From Bacteroidales bacterium (GTDB lineage Bacteria; Bacteroidota; Bacteroidia; Bacteroidales; JAOZMU01): a stretch of 5,243 nt of DNA. Under the pieces are notes generated by a model. It did not search any database, had not been told where the DNA came from, and saw only the letters and a list, made by a program, of their open reading frames with translations. The DNA is taken from the NCBI GenBank assembly GCA_029934165.1, contig JAOZMU010000288.1, positions 1 to 5,243 on the forward strand, given 5' to 3'. Both the position numbers and the translations under genes were made by a program. This document shows positions 1 through 5,031 of this stretch, piece after piece. Position 1 is the stretch's first letter. Every line of letters starts with the position of its first letter.

Positions 1-33
1 AATCAGCGAAATATGAACAAGTAAATATGTAAA

Positions 34-161
34 AACTTTTGTATGAGTGCTTATCATAAAGATAAAATAGTTTTTTCAGGGCGGCTCGTGGGCTTTTCGC
101 TTGTAGTTGTCTCGTAGCTTGCGTTTTTGTAAGAACTTTTGTAAGAATACTTATAAAGGAT
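34..161 (+). repeat. Imperfect direct repeat pair, 100-base offset
   Basis: AACTTTTGTA at 34-43 recurs at 134-143, and the similarity continues through TATGAGTGCTTATCATAAAG versus AGAATACTTATAAAGGA, giving about 28-30 bases of roughly 80% identity in each unit. The two starts are exactly 100 bases apart. A related word, GTAAGAACTTTTGTAAG at 129-145, matches the minus strand of 4055-4071 at 16 of 17 positions, where it abuts the left side of repeat copy 2. This suggests a dispersed repeat family or element remnants rather than a gene. Function is unknown, and chance similarity in AT-rich DNA is a real alternative for the weaker parts. Confidence 0.45.
79..123. repeat. GC-rich patch of degenerate GCTYGTR-like units
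   Basis: This 45-base patch is clearly richer in G and C than the DNA on both sides. It reads as a run of related 7-8 base words: GCTCGTG (84-90), GGCTTTTC (91-98), GCTTGTA (99-105), CTCGTA (111-116) and GCTTGCG (117-123). A decayed short tandem repeat explains it better than a gene. No tRNA T-loop motif or cloverleaf is present, and no open frame passes through it. Confidence 0.35.
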
Positions 162-187
162 TTACAGAGTTTTCGGGAGATTAATTT

Positions 188-228
188 CATTACTATCGGT
201 GTGACTTAGAGCCACACCGACAGTAATG
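188..228. repeat. 16-bp-stem hairpin upstream of the J-protein gene
   Basis: The arms CATTACTATCGGTGTG (188-203) and CACACCGACAGTAATG (213-228) are inverted copies with one imperfect pair (195/221) and a 9-base loop. The imperfect pair is A-C on the plus strand and a U-G wobble in RNA from the minus strand. No T-run follows on the plus strand, so it does not look like a simple intrinsic terminator for a gene to the left, though it could act as one or as a transcript stabiliser. Its right arm shares GCCACACCGA with the inverted repeat at 4921-5001, which suggests both belong to one dispersed family. It ends 53 bases before the start codon. Confidence 0.65.
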
Positions 229-281
229 TCAATTTGTTTGCTAGAAAAGCATTTTTGTGTTTAATTTAATTATTTGAATAG

Positions 282-1226
282 ATGAATTTTAAGGATTATT
301 ACAAGATATTGGAGGTCGAGAGAACGGCTTCGCAAGCAGAGATAAAGAAGGCTTATCGGCGGTTGGCTATGATTTATCATCCCGATAAGAACCATGGCGA
401 TAAGGTTTCTGAGGAGCGTTTCAAGGAGATTGCAGAGGCTTATACGGTTTTAAGCGATGCGGTACAGCGTAAGAAATTTGATGACTTTTCGGGTTCACGG
501 GCGAAATTTGATTTTTCTGGTTCTTCGTATTCCGACTCTGATTACGATGGTTCTGACCTTGAAGATGAAACCTTGTTTGGCGATTTGTATAACGAAGACG
601 AAGATGCTGACAAGGGTTTTTCCGAGTTTTTTAAGGAGTTTTTCAGTAGTCGTTTTAAGAAGAAGACATCAGATTATGACTACGCAAATGTTTTCAAGGG
701 AGAGGATAGACGCGGAAAAATTACTATTGATTTAGAGGAGGCTTTTGTTGGTTCGCAGCGTATTATTACGATTGATATTGACAAAATACGTCTTACGCTG
801 AAGCCGGGAATAAAAAACGACCAAATCTTGAAAGTACGTAGCTACGGGAAAGAGAGCGAATATGGTGGCGAGAGTGGCGATTTGTTTGTGCGTATTGTTG
901 TACGTCCGCATTTGTTGTTTAAACGTGATGATAAAGACTTGTATTGTGATTTACCTGTGGATATTTTTACCATCTTGTTAGGTGGTAAAAAGACTATCAA
1001 AACGTTCAATGGCGATATGCAAATTACGATTCCACAAAATTGTTCCAATGGCGAAGTGTTGCGGTTACGTGGTATGGGTATGCCAGATTATGATGTGCCA
1101 AATTATAACGGCGATTTATACGCAAAGGTTGTATGGGTGCTGCCTAAAAACCTTAATGCAAAAGAAATAGAACTTATCCGACGTTTACGAAAAATTCATC
1201 AGCAACGGACAAGGAGTGCTTATTAA
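282..1226 (+). CDS. J-domain co-chaperone, CbpA/DnaJ class B type
   Basis: This 314-residue cytosolic protein should stimulate the ATPase of DnaK (Hsp70) and deliver substrates to it. The J domain spans residues 3-69, with the invariant HPD at 33-35 between helices II and III. Residues 140-215 and 216-290 form the two C-terminal beta domains that bind client peptides; the typical GDLFVRIVVRPH followed by F-x-R-D-x-x-DLYCDLP is at 199-225, and LLGG is at 232-235. The cysteine-rich zinc finger of classical DnaJ (four CxxCxGxG motifs) is absent: there are only two cysteines, 222 and 254. The length fits CbpA (about 306 residues). The linker at 70-139 is unusual: instead of a Gly/Phe-rich stretch it is acidic and Ser/Asp/Phe-rich. 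The ATG at 282 is chosen because the J domain starts right after it; no Shine-Dalgarno sequence is seen. The gene stands alone here, converging on the receptor gene, and no dnaK or grpE is nearby. The family call is firm; whether it is the main or an accessory J protein is unknown. Confidence 0.95.
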   Translation: MNFKDYYKILEVERTASQAEIKKAYRRLAMIYHPDKNHGDKVSEERFKEIAEAYTVLSDAVQRKKFDDFSGSRAKFDFSGSSYSDSDYDGSDLEDETLFGDLYNEDEDADKGFSEFFKEFFSSRFKKKTSDYDYANVFKGEDRRGKITIDLEEAFVGSQRIITIDIDKIRLTLKPGIKNDQILKVRSYGKESEYGGESGDLFVRIVVRPHLLFKRDDKDLYCDLPVDIFTILLGGKKTIKTFNGDMQITIPQNCSNGEVLRLRGMGMPDYDVPNYNGDLYAKVVWVLPKNLNAKEIELIRRLRKIHQQRTRSAY

Positions 1227-1391
1227 GAATTACGCGTTTTTAATTAAGAACTGGGACATCTTTCAAGCATGAAAGGCAAATTCGAATAACGTGTTGATAT
1301 TATGCAATATACGGATAGTCATAAACAAGTGATGCTATCTATTCGACACAAAATTTATTATTTTAAAACAGGTAGATTATCAAGTAAGGTC
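1227..1391. other. Non-coding stretch after the J-protein gene
   Basis: This lies between two converging genes and leads into repeat copy 1. The longest frame is 30 codons (1302-1394, plus strand); it has no recognisable domain and ends exactly where the repeat begins. No convincing intrinsic terminator for either gene is visible: the only pairing just after the stop codon is a weak AATTA/TAATT stem around 1230-1247 with a run of T in its loop. Confidence 0.5.
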
Positions 1392-1501
1392 TAAGTAAAA
1401 TGAATTTAATAAAGTAAGCCATTAAAATTCCTAACTAAAACTAAATCAGGCGTAAGCAAAATTATTAATTATTAATTATTAATTTTCCATTACTAAGAGT
1501 A
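1392..1501 (+). mobile_element. MITE-like repeat, copy 1 (forward)
   Basis: This is the first of three copies of an AT-rich repeat. It is identical over all 110 bases to the reverse complement of 3949-4058, so it forms a long perfect inverted repeat around the receptor gene. It contains three tandem ATTATTA heptads (1461-1481) and a non-AT core with CTAAATCAGGCGTAAGC. Its ends are incomplete: the right end reads ACTAAGAGTA and then departs from the complete terminal repeat (TTTACA instead of CTTAGT), and the left end has a diverged TAAGGTCTAAGTAAAATG. No protein is encoded. It lies 35 bases past the stop codon of the receptor gene. MITE is an inference from size, terminal inverted repeats and multiplicity. 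Confidence 0.85.
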
Positions 1502-1536
1502 TTTACAATTTATTTATGACAGTTTTGCGGTTTTTT

Positions 1537-3828
1537 CTAAAATTTTCCGCGTATGCCAAAGAAAAACATTTTTTTCACACTGTCCAAAAAGATAAATTCT
1601 GAATCTTCGCTACTGCTCAAATTTCTTGCGCTGACATACGTATTTATGCCCTTTGTTATTTCGTAATTAACCATCAAATTGGCAGAAATTCGTGCATCTA
1701 AAGTTTTCTGGCGCGTCCTGTGCTGTTTGTAAAAGGTCGATTGTTTGGAGGTGAAATATAAATTTAATCCTAGCGTCAATTTATCAAACAACACGTAATC
1801 TGCTGTTATTCCGCCATAAAAAGACGGCGTGTATGTATGCTCCATGTTGATAAGTGCCGGATTGTTTTGAAGAGAGAACCTATCAATACTTAAACCTGTG
1901 AATTGGTTTAAAATTAGCGAATCTCGAACTTCAACATCTTCTAAAAGAGTATATTGCAACGTTCCGAATGCACGCAGTTTAAAGTTTTTGCCCCAAGCGA
2001 GCTGAAAACTTGCCGAAACGCCAAATTGATTTGAAACGATTGGCAGCGTAATTACTTGGTCTGTTTGAAACAATACTACTGTTGTAGTATCTAAAACTAC
2101 AACATCATCTATTGTATTTATGGCAGCATTAAAATTTTCTGTACGCGAATAAAAAACTTCGACATCTGAGTATAAATTTTTCAGTAGTTTATTGCGGTAT
2201 CCAAGTTCTGCAAGGTGCATAACAGGTAGGTCTAAGTCCTGATTTCCAAGATATTGATAGATGCTAAAAACGTCCACTGCTTGGTGATGCTCTTCAAATA
2301 GAGTGGTATAATTGGAATAAGTAGGAGCGATGAAAGGCGATGAATTTGCTCGCGAATAAACGACACGCATCATATTGTTGTCGTCGATTTTCAGTGATGA
2401 AACAAGTTGGTACGAATAATATGGCTTCTCCGGTTTAGAATACGCACCGGTGGCATAGGCGGCAGTAAATCGCAAACGGTCTGTCGGGCGATAATCAAGG
2501 CGGAAATTAAACTCAACAGTTCCTAACCATTTACTTCCGTTAATAAAACCTTCGTGGTATTCAATGTCAACATACAGACTATCATTGTATTGGCAGGCTT
2601 GAGCCAAAAATCCGGGCGTGAAAACAAAATCGCCAAATTTGAAATTGTATGATGCTATCGCATTGTATGAATATGTATCGAACTTGAAACCACGAACTCC
2701 TTTTGCCAAATCTTGAACTCCCTCAATAGTGCTAAGATGTATCTCGCCGTCCCAAAGTTTGAGCTTGATATCGCTTGAGAAAGTTTCCGATTGTCGGCGA
2801 GAAATGAAAGTGCCAAATTCGACAAAACAAGTTTGCACATCAGATTTTTGGTAACCAAAATCGTAATGTAAAGATATGTTTTTTGTTATATCCCAGTCAG
2901 TAAAAACATTTACACCAAAGTTATTTGTACTTAGTTCGGAGTTTTCAAATGCTTCGTCAATGCTCGAATACGTACCATAGTTGTTTTCTTCGATATGAGG
3001 CAACATTTCTTCCAGATTCCAATATTTGCCTCTGTGCAGGTCGAAATATTTTTCGGTGAAACGGCTACGTTTATCAAAATTTGCCGAAGCCCGAAACCTG
3101 AATTTTTTACCAATCCCAACGGCTGCCGACAGGCTTCCTCCAAGCGCATCATAAGTCCCTGCACAGATGTTTGCATCGAAAGTTGGTTTGCTTTTTAGCT
3201 CTTTTTTTGTGATGATGTGTATAACGCCACTCACAGCATTTGGTCCATAAAGTGCCGACGACGGACCGCGCACAACTTCAATTCGCTCAATGTCGTTGAG
3301 TCCAATAGGGAGCGTTTCCCAGTATGTGCCGCCTTGAAAATAATTGTAAACCGGACGTTTATCAATCATAACTAAGGTGCTGCTGTTTTCGCTCATCAGT
3401 ATTTTTTCTCCTGGTGGCACATAATCGTTGCCACGGATGTGAACATCGTAATTTCCGTTTGTCTTTTGGCGCACGATAATGCCCGGCACAAGTTTTAGAA
3501 CTTCGGGAATGCAGGTTGCACCCGATTTTTCAATCTCATCTGCCGAGATAACAGTCATTGATAGTGGCGAAGAAAAATGGTCTTCGGCATATTTCGAAGC
3601 CGTTGTTTGTTTCGGATTGAGAATCATATCTTGTAGCTCTTGAACCGAAACGCCAACAATTTCGGCAAATTTCATCAAGTCATTAAGCTGATACTCAATC
3701 AATTCATCATACTCAAGGCTTAGGACATCTTCGCGTGTCATCTCGCTGACAGGTTTTTGTGCAAACGCAGCAACAGAAGGAAAGAAAGCCATAAAAATAA
3801 TAAGAGAAATCTTAAATAAAATCTTCAT
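1537..3828 (-). CDS. TonB-dependent outer-membrane receptor
   Basis: This 763-residue protein is an energised outer-membrane transporter or sensor: a plug inside a 22-strand barrel driven by TonB-ExbBD. A signal peptide covers residues 1-23 (cleavage expected after AFA, before Q24). Residues 24-78 form a charged helical extension ending in the ASK motif that typically precedes the plug in this subgroup. The plug spans about 79-208, with TVISADEIEKSGA, PEVLKLVPGI, and ERIEVVRGPSSALYGPNAVSG followed by HIITKK. The barrel runs from about 215 to the end and closes with a C-terminal phenylalanine, as expected for insertion by the BAM machinery. No carboxypeptidase-like (CarboxypepD_reg) domain, SusD partner or STN domain is recognisable, which argues against a polysaccharide-utilisation SusC. 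The ligand cannot be read from the sequence. It is intact, with the YfiR-family gene upstream on the same strand. The ATG at 3828 opens directly onto the signal peptide; the region before it is AT-rich without a Shine-Dalgarno sequence. Family call firm, substrate unknown. Confidence 0.95.
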   Translation of the reverse strand: MKILFKISLIIFMAFFPSVAAFAQKPVSEMTREDVLSLEYDELIEYQLNDLMKFAEIVGVSVQELQDMILNPKQTTASKYAEDHFSSPLSMTVISADEIEKSGATCIPEVLKLVPGIIVRQKTNGNYDVHIRGNDYVPPGEKILMSENSSTLVMIDKRPVYNYFQGGTYWETLPIGLNDIERIEVVRGPSSALYGPNAVSGVIHIITKKELKSKPTFDANICAGTYDALGGSLSAAVGIGKKFRFRASANFDKRSRFTEKYFDLHRGKYWNLEEMLPHIEENNYGTYSSIDEAFENSELSTNNFGVNVFTDWDITKNISLHYDFGYQKSDVQTCFVEFGTFISRRQSETFSSDIKLKLWDGEIHLSTIEGVQDLAKGVRGFKFDTYSYNAIASYNFKFGDFVFTPGFLAQACQYNDSLYVDIEYHEGFINGSKWLGTVEFNFRLDYRPTDRLRFTAAYATGAYSKPEKPYYSYQLVSSLKIDDNNMMRVVYSRANSSPFIAPTYSNYTTLFEEHHQAVDVFSIYQYLGNQDLDLPVMHLAELGYRNKLLKNLYSDVEVFYSRTENFNAAINTIDDVVVLDTTTVVLFQTDQVITLPIVSNQFGVSASFQLAWGKNFKLRAFGTLQYTLLEDVEVRDSLILNQFTGLSIDRFSLQNNPALINMEHTYTPSFYGGITADYVLFDKLTLGLNLYFTSKQSTFYKQHRTRQKTLDARISANLMVNYEITKGINTYVSARNLSSSEDSEFIFLDSVKKMFFFGIRGKF

Positions 3829-3842
3829 ATATTATTGGTGAG

Positions 3843-3863
3843 TTAGTAATTAAAATTTTTCAT
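3843..3863 (-). other. Possible upstream mini-ORF in the receptor leader
   Basis: An ATG at 3863 (reading leftwards) opens a six-codon frame, MKNFNY, ending in TAA at 3843, 14 bases before the receptor start codon. Its ATG lies in the leader block shared with the YfiR gene, where the equivalent ATG also opens a short frame. Translation is not shown; such short frames arise easily by chance in AT-rich DNA. Confidence 0.2.
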
Positions 3864-3886
3864 AAATCTTAGGAGTGGTTAATTTT
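3859..3886 (-). promoter_or_regulatory. Leader block shared with the YfiR gene
   Basis: Read on the minus strand, this 28-base block starts AAAATTAACCAC and ends TTTATGAA. It aligns without gaps to 4914-4941 in front of the YfiR gene, with 21 of 28 positions identical, including a perfect 12-base run and a shared TTTATG. It ends 31 bases before the receptor start codon, so it probably lies in the 5' untranslated region or at the promoter. No standard Bacteroidota -7 element (TAnnTTTG) is seen nearby on this strand. A common regulator site, a conserved leader, or shared ancestry of the upstream DNA would all explain it. Confidence 0.4.
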
Positions 3887-3890
3887 TGAT

Positions 3891-3910
3891 AGCACTAAAC
3901 AACTAATGCT
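3891..3910 (-). promoter_or_regulatory. Small hairpin in the receptor leader
   Basis: On the minus-strand transcript, AGCATTA (3910-3904) can pair with TAGTGCT (3897-3891) around the 6-base loop GTTGTT. All seven positions pair in RNA if one G-U wobble is allowed; in DNA the same position is a mismatch. It lies about 63 bases before the start codon. No T-run follows it, so it is not a clear terminator. A role is not known and a chance stem of this size is possible. Confidence 0.3.
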
Positions 3911-3941
3911 GTTCTAAAAATCATTTCTGCTTTTTGTATCT

Positions 3942-4058
3942 AACTAAGTACTCTTAGTAATGGAAAATTAATAATTAATAATTAATAATTTTGCTTACGC
4001 CTGATTTAGTTTTAGTTAGGAATTTTAATGGCTTACTTTATTAAATTCATTTTACTTA
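3942..4058 (-). mobile_element. MITE-like repeat, copy 2 (reversed)
   Basis: Reverse-oriented copy of the repeat, identical over 3949-4058 to copy 1. It keeps one complete end: AACTAAGTACTCTTAGTAA at 3942-3960, the same 19-base word that begins copy 3 at 5032-5050, although the two cores run in opposite directions. That makes the word a terminal inverted repeat of the element. The other end stops at CATTTTACTTA and then passes into unrelated DNA carrying the GTAAGAATTTTTGTAAG word (4055-4071, minus strand). Three heptads are present at 3969-3989. It lies about 113 bases upstream of the receptor start and separates it from the YfiR gene. No clear target-site duplication is seen. Confidence 0.85.
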
Positions 4059-4118
4059 CAAAAATTCTTACGCTTTTTATTAACCTAAGTTGTTAATAGT
4101 CAGCTAAAACATTTCATG

Positions 4119-4144
4119 AAAATTAGGTCTTAGACCTTAATTTT
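4119..4144. repeat. 26-base palindrome with one bulge
   Basis: AAAATTA-GGTCT (4119-4130) pairs with AGACC-T-TAATTTT (4132-4144), leaving one unpaired centre base and one bulged T. The outer arms of A and T around a GC-containing stem resemble a weak bidirectional intrinsic terminator, which would suit the end of the YfiR transcript, but it lies about 210 bases past that stop codon and the stem is short. The inner word AAGGTCTAAG (minus strand) also occurs at the left border of repeat copy 1 (about 1386-1395). Confidence 0.4.
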
Positions 4145-4325
4145 ATAATGTATTATTGTAATAATTATATATTATAATTTTTTTGATTAGAACGGATTTT
4201 GTTGAAATTTTTAGCTTGTTGATTTTCAGTTTATTATGTCGCAAATAATTTATTCAAAATTCCGTGTTACTATCATCGCAAAAATTGGAACACGGATTTA
4301 CATTTTTCAACAAAATACATTATAA
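4143..4325. repeat. Nested inverted-repeat region after the YfiR gene
   Basis: Three perfect inverted pairs are nested here: TTATAATGTATT (4143-4154) with 4314-4325, ATTTTGTTGAAA (4196-4207) with 4305-4316, and TCCGTGTT (4261-4268) with AACACGGA (4289-4296). The first two right-hand arms overlap and run together as one 21-base arm, while the matching left-hand arms are separated by 41 bases bounded by ATT on both sides, as if something was inserted in the left arm. The inner CCGTGTT hairpin has a 20-base loop. This could be a decayed mobile element, a non-coding RNA, or the transcript end of the YfiR gene. No protein is encoded. Confidence 0.5.
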
Positions 4326-4353
4326 TAAGTATTTTTCCGGATAAATATCAGTA

Positions 4354-4863
4354 TTATTTTATTTTCACCGATAGCGACAAAAGAAAAGAAGTAACTTTCA
4401 GTCCTCGTTTGATGATGTTAGTCTTATTAAGCTCAAATTTTTGGTCGCCATTGACAGTAATATAATTTATACATGAGCCTTTTTTTGCTAACCCTGCATG
4501 GTCTGTAATAATTACCGTTGGCTGTCCTTTCAGCTTACTTATCACGTCTTGTAGTTTGCCACTGCTTTTTGGCGGAATATAGATAATATTACATTTATCA
4601 ATATCTCCAACAGAAGAAAACCGAACTACCTTAATAGGTTGATTACCAGTCATTTTTTTCACTGCAATGCGTTTCAACTCTGCAACAATAAGCGAATTTC
4701 CCAAAATGCCAATTACAAAATCGCCTTGCTTGTATGTTGCTGGCCACTCGATATTTTTGGTGAAATTATACATAAACAGTGCTTTAAACATTTCGTTTTG
4801 TGCAAATGTCTGTTTCGCACCAAACAGCCCTCCGAGAAGAATAATAAAAAATATAGCTCTCAT
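4354..4863 (-). CDS. YfiR family (DUF4154) periplasmic protein
   Basis: This 169-residue secreted protein belongs to the YfiR/DUF4154 family. In Pseudomonas, YfiR is the periplasmic repressor of the diguanylate cyclase YfiN; here the partner is not visible and the cognate system may differ. A signal peptide covers residues 1-21 (cleavage after TFA, before Q22). Family hallmarks follow in order: MFKALFMYNFTKNIEWP at 25-41, VIGILGNS at 50-57, CNIIYIPP at 91-98, TVIITDHAGLAKKGSCINYI at 116-135, KFELN at 142-146 and GLKVTSFLLSLS at 154-165. Only two cysteines remain after the signal peptide (91 and 131), which could form a disulfide. The length fits the family (about 170-190). It precedes the receptor gene on the same strand, separated by 525 bases that contain repeat copy 2 and structured DNA, so tight operon transcription is uncertain. 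The start ATG at 4863 opens onto the signal peptide, with no Shine-Dalgarno sequence. Family call firm; the signal it transmits is unknown. Confidence 0.92.
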   Translation of the reverse strand: MRAIFFIILLGGLFGAKQTFAQNEMFKALFMYNFTKNIEWPATYKQGDFVIGILGNSLIVAELKRIAVKKMTGNQPIKVVRFSSVGDIDKCNIIYIPPKSSGKLQDVISKLKGQPTVIITDHAGLAKKGSCINYITVNGDQKFELNKTNIIKRGLKVTSFLLSLSVKIK

Positions 4864-4891
4864 AACTTATTTATTACTTGGTTATTATATC

Positions 4892-4918
4892 CTATTTAAC
4901 AAGTTCGTATTTATCCAT
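4892..4918 (-). other. Possible upstream mini-ORF in the YfiR leader
   Basis: An ATG at 4918 (reading leftwards) opens an eight-codon frame, MDKYELVK, ending in TAG at 4892, 28 bases before the YfiR start codon. The ATG falls at the same place in the shared leader block as the one in front of the receptor gene. The encoded peptides are not alike apart from being short and containing Lys and an aromatic residue, so any role would more likely lie in translation of the leader than in the peptide. Unproven. Confidence 0.2.
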
Positions 4919-4941
4919 AAAGTCTCAGTGTGGTTAATTTT
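4914..4941 (-). promoter_or_regulatory. Leader block shared with the receptor gene
   Basis: Counterpart of 3859-3886: AAAATTAACCAC, eight variable bases, then TTTATGGA on the minus strand. It ends 50 bases before the YfiR start codon. Further upstream both leaders also carry CAGAAAT followed by ATTT, but at spacings that differ by 13 bases. Here the block overlaps one arm of the 81-bp inverted repeat (4921-5001); the receptor leader keeps only a diverged version of that arm and lacks the other one. Confidence 0.4.
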
Positions 4942-5001
4942 ATTAAATATTAGAACGTTAAATAATTTCTGTACAATTAATTTAAAAGCCACACCGAGAC
5001 T
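4921..5001. repeat. 81-bp inverted repeat upstream of the YfiR gene
   Basis: The arms AGTCTCAGTGTGG (4921-4933) and CCACACCGAGACT (4989-5001) are inverted copies with one imperfect pair (4927/4995: A-C on the plus strand, G-U wobble in minus-strand RNA) around a 55-base AT-rich interior. The size and terminal inverted repeats would suit a very small MITE. Alternatively it is an RNA structure in the YfiR leader or a site for a dimeric regulator. Its right arm with the next bases shares GCCACACCGA with the hairpin at 188-228. No target-site duplication is obvious. Confidence 0.55.
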
Positions 5002-5031
5002 ATTCTTGCGAAAACAAGACTTTAAAGATGC

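Larger units (their letters stand above)
1..281. other. Non-coding region upstream of the J-protein gene
   Basis: No reading frame with a credible protein is visible on either strand; stop codons are frequent in all frames. On the plus strand two frames run in from the left edge and stop at 22-24 and 30-32, so the tail of an upstream gene cannot be excluded. The region holds an imperfect direct repeat (34-62 and 134-161), a GC-rich patch (79-123) and a strong inverted repeat (188-228), listed separately. I found no perfect TAnnTTTG promoter element here; the nearest is ATTATTTG at 269-276, which lacks the leading TA and has no well-spaced TTTG partner. The promoter of the J-protein gene is therefore not identified. 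Confidence 0.6.
4059..4353. other. Non-coding region between the YfiR gene and repeat copy 2
   Basis: This 295-base stretch is very AT-rich and has no credible reading frame. It contains a 26-base palindrome (4119-4144) and a nested set of inverted repeats (4143-4325), listed separately. Reading on the minus strand it is the 3' region of the YfiR gene, so part of this structure may end or stabilise that transcript. Confidence 0.55.

Noticed and set aside
79..123. Possible tRNA or other structured RNA in the GC-rich patch
   Set aside because: No T-loop motif, no acceptor stem or cloverleaf, and the sequence is better explained as degenerate short repeats.
250..276. Promoter of the J-protein gene at ATTATTTG (269-276)
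   Set aside because: The first two bases do not match TAnnTTTG, and no TTTG lies about 19 bases upstream; the nearest (254-257) is only 11 bases away.
457..1170. Alternative frames (both strands) of 60-90 codons within the J-protein gene
   Set aside because: The J domain and C-terminal domains establish the 282-1226 frame; the others are overlaps with atypical composition.
1227..1250. Intrinsic terminator of the J-protein gene
   Set aside because: The only stem (AATTA/TAATT) is weak and its T-run lies in the loop rather than after the stem.
1302..1394. 30-codon plus-strand frame (MQYTDSHKQV...) between the converging genes
   Set aside because: Too short, no recognisable domain, no ribosome-binding or promoter signal, and its stop codon is supplied by the start of repeat copy 1.
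2655..3198. Several 60-80 codon frames within the receptor gene on both strands
   Set aside because: All overlap the continuous, motif-bearing TonB receptor in other frames and show no protein features of their own.
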